NCBI RefSeq assembly: GCF_902686445.1
Contig: NC_062218.1
Location: forward strand, 11,259,015-11,323,014
DNA from: Sciurus carolinensis
Taxonomy: Eukaryota > Chordata > Mammalia > Rodentia > Sciuridae
Direction: 5' to 3'
DNA length: 64,000 nt
The position numbers and the translations under genes are program-made. Positions 54,366 to 64,000 of this stretch are shown one piece after another. Below the pieces are notes generated by a model. That model worked only from the letters and a program-made list of their open reading frames with translations. It had not been told where the DNA came from and searched no databases. How positions within the stretch are numbered: position 1 is the first letter of the stretch; each line of letters opens with the position of its first letter.

Positions 54366-57300
54366 GAGGTTTAAAAATTATCAAGTAGCATGAGGAAGGA
54401 AGGTCTACAATTTTATTCTGATAATTAGAAGTCTGGTTTTTGAAAGGCTTCAATATTTGCTCTAAAACCACCCAGCATATCATTATGAAAACAAGAACTC
54501 AAAGGACCACTTTTGGTCATTGGTAGGATCATTAACGGTAACACTTTTATTCCACTCTCTCTACTGTTTAAAAGGCACAGATTTGAAACTATAACCATAT
54601 CCTTTTCTTCAAATGTGTACACTTTACATTTTAAATAGGATATTAGTTTATTTTCAATGGTGAATTATTCAGTTGTTTATGCTCAGCCGGGTGAGAGCTT
54701 TCGGATGTTGACAAGGTTTTAAGATCGCCTTCGCAAAGAGCCACTAACAGTTACGTTGCATTTGTACTCTAAATATAAATATTAAATGCACTTTTCTTTC
54801 CTTAAACTATTAAAGGTATTTTGGGGGGGCAATGTGAAAAAGAAAGCACCCATTTACCTTTTATTTCTCTCCATTGCATCTTCATCCATCATCTCAAATC
54901 TTCTTGAGAAAAGAAATGGAACAGAAATAAGCAATTTTGAAAAGAAACAAAGATTTTGTAATATCACTGCATAGCTAGACAAGAATATGTCAGTAGGTGC
55001 TGTTTTGAAGTACATATGAGATATTACTCATCAGAATAGGCCGTTTTACTGCAGTTACAAACCCAGCCCACAATTCACCAGTGTAACCACACAGTTAAGG
55101 TTCGTTTTCCCCTTGGTTCAGGAATCTGAGTCTCACTGGAGATGCTGCTCATCTTGGTCCCTCAGAATCCAAACTGAAAAAGGAGTCTCTGTCTCAGACG
55201 CTGGGTGTTGTTCTGCATGCAGAGGGAGAGAGAGCATTATGGGAAACTGGCATCAGAATTCCATGAAGTCCAGAAGTCGTACATAGTTGTTCCAGATCCA
55301 ACTCCTTAGTCAGAAATGGTGGGTGACTTTAAAGAGCACAAGGGGTTAGAGAATGAACCAATACCATACTCAAAAACTAGGGGAGAACAATCCAGGAGCG
55401 GTAAGTAACTTATGGGTTAGCACAGTCTAGCCTTTCCAACCACAAATACTTACTTCATGGTCATTTCCTGGTGCAGTATGGTTGCAGTCTCCCTGAGGGA
55501 GACAGGCTGGACACAGTGCACCCAGACGGTTGTGCCTCGCTGGGTCCGTCTATGCAGGACACAGGGCAGTATTTCCTTCCAGGGTGTCCTCGTTACTCAG
55601 CTATTACCTTGCAGTTTGAATCTCACTAGTCCGCACTCACTTCCTGACACAGATTCTGAAAACCCTGCTTTCCCTCTTGCCAGCTGATGTCCTGTCAGGC
55701 TTTGCCATCAAGGGTTCTAGAAGAAGCTTGAGAGACCAGAAAATAATGCATGCTAATTGCCTTTTAATCCAATCAGAATCGCCCCAGTTCTACCCTTCAG
55801 TCCGTCAGTGGAAGTTATTCCAGGAAAAACAACTGATGATAGTGTGTAATTTTTCAAAATCCCCCAGAGTCTTGGCTCACTCCTTGAAAGACAGCTGTGG
55901 CAGCTTCCTAGGGTTCACACCGAGGCTTTCATTTCATTTCTAGAACTTTCCTGCAAGTGCATCAGTCACAGGGCTGACTCCCAGCTCTGTAGTCATTCCA
56001 CCTTCCCCTCAATTACAGACCCTAGCAGCCGTACTGTCTCCTTTAGATACTCTCTGTGCAATACTTAAATGTCCCCTTTCTGCCTTTTCATTCCCTAACG
56101 CCTAGTTAACAATGTTTTCTATTGAATTCTCTGTTAAAATATCTGCTGTGTGCCTTCTCTGCTGACTGCTCCATCTGTGTGTGAACACACTTCTCTTGAT
56201 TCAGGGACTGTGCACTCAAAAGACAATGCATTTGTCCCCAAATCACCCTATAAAAAGTCGTGGGTGAGGGACAGGATAGCTTCAACAAATGTTTCTATTT
56301 AGACAGTGATAAAGAATGTGAGATGTTAAACAGTTAAGTTTCTAGGGGTGGGAAGACTTTTTTCCTATGAGAAGAGACCCTCAGTTCATTGTTTTTGGTG
56401 GTCCTTTGCTTGCAACCTATGAAAGTCCTGCGTTTTCTATTATCCTTGCAGACCATCTCTGAGAAGGTCATTGGAGAACATGTCCTCCGTCATTTCCTGA
56501 GACTTCTGAGAAGTAGATGCTAAGAGAGAATTAGACATGCAAAAAATGTATTAGGAATAATGAGTGTGAGGGAAAAAAAAATGAGACGGGTTTACAGGGA
56601 CCTGGGGAAACTTCAGATCATGATGCAGATCTGACCCAAAGGGAAAGAGAGCAGGGACAGATGGAGGGAGGCTGGAGCATCCCAAATGCAGGACAACGCT
56701 CAGAAACTGAGGCAGGCACACCCGTGAGTCTTTGGGCCACAATCGCCCATCAGAGATGGCCTCATCTCCAGGCCTGCCTCTCATCCTAGATGCGCAGCCA
56801 CTAAGTGTGGAGCCTGCAGGAGGCGTGGCCTCAGGAGTCATGTGATTTCAGTGGGCAGCCAACGGAGCTCCAGCCCTGTGCTGGGGACAGTCCTAGCAGC
56901 CCATCCTCAAAGCCGCCCCATCTCTTTTGGTACTAAGGATGTCTTCTTCCAATATAAATGTGAACGTCTAGATTCAAAGCATGCAAAGCAGTCAGATCTA
57001 AACCAGGTTCTTGCTTCCTTTGCTAGGACAGCTTTCTCAAAAACTTAATCTATTATATTCCAATCAGTACCACATTCCGATAGTCTGAGTCACACTTCTT
57101 TCCAAGACTTTTAACGTTCCTCATCTGGACCTAATGGCTGGTACCTGGAGCCCACATTATTTCCCTGAGATAAACACATTCCAATTTCCTCCTCCAAAGT
57201 TACTCTGGCCAACTAAAAGCCCTTCGAAGAATGAACAATGGGTGTGAAAATGTTGCCCTTAATTTTATTCTTGCTTCATCACAGAGGCTTAATCTGAATT

Positions 57301-58429
57301 CTTGACTCAAAGAATTTAATTGTCTTTTACTGTTTTGGATTCAAAAGCAGTTACTTCTTTCAAATCTACAAACACCTGCACCTTTACCCTCTCTATTTTC
57401 TGTTTTCCTGATTGCAAACCAGCCAATTCTGTTCCCTTGTTTTCAGGACCTTTGGAAATAGAGTGGCAAACACAACTAAGCAAATTTCTGCCCCTCAAAC
57501 TCTTCCACTAAAGCTGCAAGATCATTTAGGAATCTTATGAGACTTGAAAGTTTATTCATCAGTTTCACCAAATAATTCACCACTATGTAACAAGGACTGT
57601 TTTTCAGAATTCTTGTGTGTTGGTGATTCAATACTAGTTCTGGAAGGACACACACCATTGATCAGAGCTACTTTCATGACTCCAACAAACATCAAGGACA
57701 TTGATGGAAAGGTCATTTCTGAAATGCACCTAGAGAGGGTAAGAACAGGCATTATTTGGCAGGCAGTTGGACTTCCTTAGGGTTTTGGAAAAGATACAGA
57801 AGCATCAGCATCAGGTGCACTAAATCCTTCTCAGTTTGTCCATTTACATTTCTTTTATCATTAATCTAGTTCCTGCACATGAAGAAAATGGATTTCCAAG
57901 GTGCAACAGGATCGTTACAAGTGATCTGGAGAATCTGCCAGTGGTAACACAGGATTATTTGAGGACATCTACACTCTGAGGAGAGTTGCTGGTGCTGGAA
58001 TGTTTCCTTCAGTGCATTTGCTGTCCTAATTGGGATAAAGTGAACTTGCAAGCATGCAAGAAAAATTAGTTTTGGAATGTGCCTATCATTAGTTAACAAA
58101 GCATTATTTGTTGACATATCTCTACCTGTTGGTGGTGCTTTTTGTTCATTCCCCTTGAGCTATAGGGAAGGAAATTTCTGCCAATAATTCCATCCTGTTA
58201 TAGATTATGTTGAGAGGGAAGTTTCTAGCTCTCTTTCTGCCCACTTTTATTGAACCTTCAGATAAATGGTAAAGTGACTAACCCGAAGTGTGTAATGAAG
58301 GAAAACCTAACATTTGTTAGAATATAATGTAGATGAACTTGCATCACAGTTCAATTCAGAACATCCAAGTTCCAAGCTATATTTTAGCATATTACTAATA
58401 ACAACCCATTCTTTTTTTTTTTTTTTTCT
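54366..58429. other. Long stretch with no gene or named repeat
   Basis: About 4 kb. Frames of 60-96 codons occur on both strands (e.g. 55677-55943, 56551-56841, 57544-57780), none with a recognisable domain or convincing splice sites. The frame at 57544-57780 (78 codons) is opposed by an equally open minus frame (57552-57752), which argues against coding. A T run at 58411-58428 marks the next repeat. Confidence 0.4.
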
Positions 58430-58705
58430 TATTTATTTTGGTTCACAGATTCAGAGGTTTCCATCCATGGTGGGCTGGTTCCAAGGCAGAGTCATCATGG
58501 TAGAAGAGCATGGCAGAGGAAAACTGTTCACTTCATGGCAGCTGGAAAGCAGAGAGGGGGGAGTCAGAAACAAGACAGAGTCCCCAGGAGCATGCCCCCA
58601 GCACCCTCACTCCGTCCCACTAGGTTCCACCTTCCATGCTTCCCACCACCTTCCAAACGGTCCATTCCCCATGGCGCCACCTCCATAGCTCTCTTCACTT
58701 TTGAA
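58430..58705 (-). mobile_element. MaLR-like LTR fragment, antisense
   Basis: GGTTCACAGATTCAGAGG, CCATGGTGGGCTGGTTCC, ATCATGGTAGAAGAGCATGG, TCATGGCAGCTGGAAAGCAG and CCCAGCACCCTCACTCC follow the antisense order of rodent MaLR LTRs. Open frames 58314-58688 and 58535-58795 are by-products. Confidence 0.6.
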
Positions 58706-58749
58706 ACTGAAACTCTGGGTCAGTTAAATAATAAATTGCCATTCCCTGC

Positions 58750-59320
58750 TGTCCCTAGCCCCTGGAAGCTAACATTCTATAGATTGGTTCTGTGATTTGG
58801 ACTAAGTGCTCATTTACATGGATCATATGAGTATTTGTCTTTCTATGACTGGCTTAATTCACTTCGCCTCATGTCCTCAGGATGTATCCATGATGTAGCC
58901 TAGTGCAGACATGCTTCCTTTCTAAGGCTGAATAATATTCCATTGCATGAATTTTCCACCTTTGGCTTATCCATTCACTCATTGATAGACAGTTGGGATG
59001 CTTCCTCGTCTGGGCTACTATGAATGGGGCTGCTTTGAAAATGAATACACAAATATCTCTACAAGACCTTGTTTTGATACTTTGGGGTATGCATTAAGAA
59101 GTGGAATTACTGGATCATATGGTAATACTATTTTTATTTTTTACTCAGTAATTGTACCATTTTAAGCATTCTAATACCCTTATTTTTTTCTTTTCTTCAT
59201 TCTAATGGTAGCCATCCATATGGGTGTGAGGTGTATTTCATTTAGTTTTTACTTGAATTTCCCTGTTAATTAGTGACCGTGACATTTTTTCATGTGCTTA
59301 TTGGCCTAAATGTGTCAGCA
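58750..59320 (-). mobile_element. Old LINE-1 3' end, antisense
   Basis: GCTGAATAATATTCCATTGC, CTTATCCATTCACTCATTGA, ACTATGAATGGGGCTGC and AAGAAGTGGAATTACTGGAT are antisense blocks of the ORF2 C-terminus and 3' region. Strongly diverged from the 24-28 kb copies, so ancient. Confidence 0.85.
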
Positions 59321-59489
59321 ATAGCAGATAATTTTGTATCTCTATAGTTAAATATATTTGATAATACATCTCACATACTGCTTCCTGCTTCCTCCTGCCT
59401 CTGCCAAGGTCCTTGCCCAGCAGATTTGGAGTTTTTGTTTCCACGCTATGATTCTCTCTGAGCCAAATGCTCTTTACATTAGAAGGCCA

Positions 59490-59840
59490 TGAAACAGGGT
59501 TAATTTTTATGTCAATTTGGCTAGACTCTGTTGTCCAGTTACTTGGTCAGACACTGAACTGTGTGTTGTTGCAAAGTTATTTCGTGATTAACATTTACTC
59601 TCTGTTCACTTGAAGTAAAGGAATTTACCCTGGATAATGTGGGTGGGCCTCATCCACTCAGCGAAGTATGAAGAGCAATTTCTGAGATTTCAGGGAAAAG
59701 GAATTTCACATCAAGACTATAGCGTAGTGTACTATGGGTCACCACAAAGTCAGAGAGCATTTCTGATTACACCTATGCCTTTTCTTCCTGCCTCGCTCCT
59801 GAAGGTCACAGACTGCAAGCTGTAAACTTAGGGTGCTAGT
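59490..59840 (+). mobile_element. Probable ERVL (MLT2-like) LTR fragment
   Basis: TTTTTATGTCAATTTGGCTA, GTTACTTGGTCAGACACTGA, GTGATTAACATTTACTC and AATGTGGGTGGGCCTCATCC appear in the order of MLT2-type LTRs. No internal sequence. Subfamily name is tentative. Confidence 0.55.
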
Positions 59841-60924
59841 TTCCAGCCCTGACCTGCCACTTCCTAGTCAACTCCCCTTCTCCTCCTTCCCTGGAATGAC
59901 ACTGGCAGACGCTCATGGGTTGCTGCAATTCTAGTCCCTATAGCCTGAGAACATCAGCTTTCCACATGTTTTACAGTGCTCTGCATTTTTGTTACACAGA
60001 GAAGTTTGTAATGATTTTAGGATGTGCACATGTGTTCTTTAATGCTATCCCTTCAGCTTCAGCCACCATCACTGTGCTTTGGGATCAGGAAGATATCCAA
60101 ATTATGGAGTCCCTTTGCCAATGGACAACGCAGTAGCACACTCCTGGTCAATTATCTGAGGCTCTGGGGACTTCTGGTGGTGTTACTTGCTTCTGTTGGC
60201 TTTTGTGTTTTTTCAGACTTTTCTTCAATGATTGTGTACATCCTCTGACAAGAGAAAAGAAAGCATGAATATAAGATTACAATCTTAAGGGAAAGGTAGT
60301 TTGTAAATGTTTAATTTATGAACTTTCTGGTGAGTTTTCTAATAAATATTTATTGGACTATTTCTGTCTAGAAACCAAGAGAAAAAATTCTCCAGTGGAT
60401 TAGGACATCAAACCAGCAGGGCTAGGAGGATATTAAGATTAGGATGCCAATTTCATTCTTCCTTCATTAAGTTGAAATATTCCCCTATAATTAGCAGTTG
60501 TCACTGCTGTGCATAGTGTGAGTTAACAGTCATTTTCCAGACAGCAAAGGTAATTTTAGATACCGCTTGATGATTTGTTTGCAAATCCCCAAGCTGAGCA
60601 CTGGGATTTAAAAATTACCTCTTTGACACCAATATGTAGGTTTGGCCTTAATTGTTCATCAAAATCTCAACCAGGTATATTTGCATAAAAGAAAATATGA
60701 GAAAAATACTAATAAGAAAATAAAGGGAAATGGATTTTTCCTCCCAGGCTGAGAGGGTAAAAAACATGCTTCAAGGAAGGCTGTCCAAATCTCATGAAGA
60801 TCCACCTCTTATTTTTTGGATGATGTATCATGTAATATTGTCTACAACATATTACCACAAATAGATTTCTGCCCTTAAATTTACAAATTAAAATTTAATC
60901 ACTTATGTTTAAATAACAAAATGT
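59841..60924. other. No recognisable feature
   Basis: About 1.1 kb. The overlapping plus frames 59915-60136 and 60024-60248 show no family features. Confidence 0.4.
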
Positions 60925-61305
60925 GTCTTAGTCCATTTGGGCTGCTGTAATGCAATACACAAACTGGGTACTTTATAAAGAATACAAATTTTTCTCACAG
61001 TTGTGAAGTCCAAACTTTTAAGGTCAATTTGTTGGCAGGTTTGGTTTCTCCTGAGGCCTCACTCCTTAGCTTGCAGGCAGCTATCTTTCTTCTTTGGTCT
61101 CACGTGTGCTCTCCACTGTGAGGATGAATCTCTGGTGTCTCCTCCTCTTCTTATGTGCATACCAATTTTCCTAGATTAGGACTCCTTCCTGATTAATTCG
61201 TTTAACCTTAATTACTTCTTTAAAGGTCCTATTTCCATATACAATCCCATTGGGGTATAGGGCTCCCACAATATGAATTTGGAAGGGGTGACACACTTCA
61301 AGTCC
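60925..61305 (-). mobile_element. MLT1/MST-like (MaLR) LTR, antisense
   Basis: TCTTAGTCCATTTGGGCTGC, TGTAATGCAATACACAAACT, TTTCTCACAGTTGTGAAGTC, AACCTTAATTACTTCTTTAA and ACAATATGAATTTGGAAGGG give the complete antisense pattern of a MaLR LTR. Confidence 0.82.
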
Positions 61306-61749
61306 TAATACTCCTTGACCTCCAAAACACTATGCCCCATGCTCAGTCTGCTGGCCCTTCTTTATTAGCATTCCCTTCCTCTGTCACTGCACAAAGTCCC
61401 CTGGATAGCAGTGACATTTTAAAACTGATGACACCAAATTTAGATCCACAGCCCTGAACTTTTCCTCTGAGTCACAATTCCTAGAGACAAATTCCTATGT
61501 GCCATCTCAGGTTCACATTTAGTAGGAACCTGAAATGTAGGAAGCAGCAAGCAGCCCCCATTCCCTTTTAAGGCGCACCGGCCCAATTTCCTCCGTCTCA
61601 GGAAACAGTAACTCCAGCTGCTGAACTCAAAGGCTCTCCCTGTCATTGCTCACCTTTCTCATGCTTTCATGTATCTAATCCAGTCCATCAGTCCGTCTTC
61701 CCAGCTCCACTTTTATCTTAAACCTCCCCTGAAGCCAAAGAGAAAAGGC
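61306..61749. other. No recognisable feature
   Basis: No gene or repeat identified. Confidence 0.4.
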
Positions 61750-62095
61750 ATCAAACCATACGCTATGCTTTGGACCTGAAATGTCCCTCCAAGTCCCGCA
61801 TGGTAGAGCCGTGGCTGCAGCCTGTGACACTGTAGGGAGCTGGTGGACCCGTGGGGAAATGGAGCCTGCGGGGAGGAGTTGGGTCACTGGGACATGTCCT
61901 GAGGGATGATGGGGATCCTTGCTCCTTCTCTCTCTCCCCTTGCTTCCAGTCACCAGACCTCTGCCACACATGTATCATCATGTGCTCTGCTGTCCCAGGA
62001 CCAAAGCAGCAGGGCCAAGTGACCATGGGCTGGTTTCAAGTTGATTATCTCAGGTATTTTGTCATAGAAATGAAAAACTGACCAACACACTCTAG
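61750..62095 (+). mobile_element. MaLR-type LTR, sense
   Basis: CTTTGGACCTGAAATGTCCC, GAGTTGGGTCACTGGGACAT, CATGTGCTCTGCTGTCCCAG, AGTTGATTATCTCAGGTATT and TGAAAAACTGACCAACAC follow the MaLR LTR order. Frames 61675-62081 on both strands are by-products. Confidence 0.7.
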
Positions 62096-64000
62096 TTCTG
62101 TGTTTTTAGTTGTGTGAATTTTCATAATTGTGTTAACCATTAAGTCCCTTTTTATCTAAAATGGATATTTAAAAAATCTACTTCACAGAATTTTTGTTGC
62201 ATACACCATGCATGATGTGTAGCAATTGCTTAATAAAAGTCAAAATAATCACATGGCCTTCTTTAAGAACTTCTCCAGGTTAAAAAATATCATCCAGTTT
62301 ACCAAAGTGCAATAGCTTCATCTTTTTCCTTTTTTCTTTTTCCTTCCTACTCCCCACAGGAAGTCTTGGTCAGCACTTAGGCACACTCAAACCTGAAATG
62401 GGTGCACATAAATTGGGTTTATTGTCTCATGCTCCTCCTCTCACCACTATCTGCCTGAAGGTGATGCATGACTCATTTTAACTGAGACAAGGCAACAGCC
62501 AAACATAGATCTATAAGCAGCAGTAGACTTGAATCATGACCACCACTGTAGGGCTTGTCTTCGGCCAAATTGAACATTCAGGAAATATAATCTCCACTAC
62601 ATCTAATCTCTCTGATCTGCAGTCTTCTTCTGGAACCTTCTTTTTTACAGATCACTTAGGGACATCCAGGTTGTAAAAGAGGGTAGATAATCCATACCAG
62701 CCCCATAAAAGTTATCATCCTAGTTATCATTATTCTCTCCTTTTTTCCCCTTCTGCCAAACTTCTCAGAGTTATGATCTCATCAACAAAGTCATACATAG
62801 AGATTGTAAATTGATAAGAAAATGTACGAAGTTAATAATACACCCAGAGACATCAGTTTCTAATTATGGGGTGGTAGGGATAGGCATGCTAAAAATGATA
62901 CTTTGTGTAAAATGTTTTATAAACCACTCAGCCTGAAGGGACCTCAGTTGCCTCGGTCTGCATCCCTGGGGATCTTGACCCTGACCTTTTCCAGGGCAGA
63001 CCCTCCCCGCTTTCTTTGGCATTGCCTTGGTCAACCTATGACTCCTTCATTCAGTAAAGGAAACGTGACACTCACCAAGTCACAGAACTGAGATAAAGGT
63101 GTGAATGTGTCAAGAATCCCTCTCCAGCACTCAATTTCCAACCAAGAAGGAGGTAGGTGTTAACTAAAGAAAACCATCCTGACCCTTGTGGCTGGAAAGG
63201 GCAGCATCATCTGAGATTGACTGGTTACAATGGTAGGTTTCTAACAGGCTTGGTGGCTATGGCGGGTGCGAGGGGCGACTTTTCTTCTCCTTTTTCCTGA
63301 CGGACACCAGGAGGGTCGGTCAGTGTTTCAGGAGGTTTACTTGAATCACACTGTCCACTTTCTGGGTCTTGCCTTCTATCTGTTTGCTGTGTTGCTGTTC
63401 AGAGCAGAGGTTCTGCTTCATCAGCACTGAGGACCAAATGTCTTGTGGCTGAGTCCTTTTCCCACAGCTCTCTTCTGGGGTGCAAACTGTAGGAAATGGC
63501 TGTGACATTCTCAGAGTGGCGGAGGTTGACTGGAATTGCTTCTGATAGACAATGTGCCCATTTTGCTGTACGTGCTGTTTGGACTTTTTGAAGTAGCCCG
63601 GAAAGGACTAGATGTTGGTGTGCTGCCTCTGCTGCCAAATGGAGGTGTGCCTGGTTTATATCAAGGCCACTTCCACGGCCTTTAATTCCATTTCAGACAT
63701 TTTTTCCTGTGGTTGCAATCATGCTGTGCCATGTCCCAGCAGGGATTTGTCCTCTGAAGGGTCGGTTTACTTTCTATAGCCACCAAACCTGCAAGAACTG
63801 GACCAGTCCAACTTCAAGTGATGAAAACTGAAGAAACAAAATCTTAAAGGCTATGACTTATTGCAGGGTATTGAGGGAAGGGGGAGAGGAAACAGAAAGA
63901 AGTCAGATAATGCCAGTGGCCACCAGGTTAAAATGGTCTGTGACATTATCCTATCCAGAGCTTGGATACGCACAAGGACATAAGAGGGATTTGCTCTAAC
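62096..64000. other. No gene established
   Basis: About 1.9 kb. The minus strand at about 63320-63640 has two overlapping open frames (63399-63638 and 63320-63508) in different registers, which could be a frameshifted processed pseudogene. I recognise neither product, and no poly-A tail is visible, so no call is made. Confidence 0.35.

Noticed and set aside
57544..57780. 78-codon plus frame, considered as an exon
   Set aside because: An equally open minus frame overlaps it, there is no convincing acceptor/donor pair, and I know no similar protein.

Overview
This is nuclear DNA from a mammal, most likely a squirrel-family rodent (Sciuridae: ground squirrel, marmot or relative). The main evidence is the tRNA-derived ID SINE, whose tail reads like the sciurid form (TCAGCACCACATAAAA, then an AT-rich A-tail and a GTGTCCATCT block). 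A dimeric ID/B1-like SINE, L1 elements of one lineage and many MaLR-type LTRs fit with this. I found no host protein-coding exon, functional RNA gene or promoter that I can defend. The long reading frames are LINE-1 ORF2, retroviral remnants or simple-repeat artefacts, so the window is intergenic or deep intronic DNA dominated by mobile elements.

Layout. 0-16 kb holds old L1 pieces (0.5-3.8 kb), MaLR-like LTRs (4.3-5.2, 8.9-9.2 and 9.6-10.1 kb), ID SINEs and long AT-rich single-copy stretches. 16.1-31.4 kb is a nest of retroelements. A minus-strand class I (gammaretrovirus-like) provirus has its 5' LTR at 31105-31427, a PBS, broken gag, a pol connection/RNase H remnant, an env TM remnant and a 3' LTR at 16090-16400. 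A younger plus-strand betaretroviral provirus (17502-22347) sits inside its env part with a perfect 6-bp duplication (GTGCAG). Two nearly identical 5'-truncated L1s in opposite orientation (23.0-25.9 and 26.8-28.5 kb) lie in the middle. 31.8-36.9 kb carries several MLT1/MaLR LTRs and microsatellites. 38.1-39.9 kb is an older antisense L1 split by a solo LTR. 40-45 kb has a dimeric SINE, a 430-bp TTCC tract with higher-order structure, an MLT1 LTR, an L1 3' end and a hAT-like fragment. 50.6-51.8 kb is a 1.2-kb deleted provirus of the solo-LTR family. 54-62 kb has an ID SINE, a U2 snRNA fragment, an old L1 and more MaLR-type LTRs.

The most interesting item is the betaretroviral provirus. It combines a Lys-1,2-type primer site, a betaretroviral matrix domain, a gamma-type Env TM remnant and, just before the 3' LTR, three tandem copies of the paired motifs of a type-D-retrovirus constitutive transport element (CTE). 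Pro and pol are missing, and the space holds an AT-rich segment homologous to the internal part of the class I provirus around it, although the LTRs, primer sites and gag genes of the two are unrelated. It looks like a compact, recombinant, probably non-autonomous element. All boundaries and percentages come from reading and aligning by eye.
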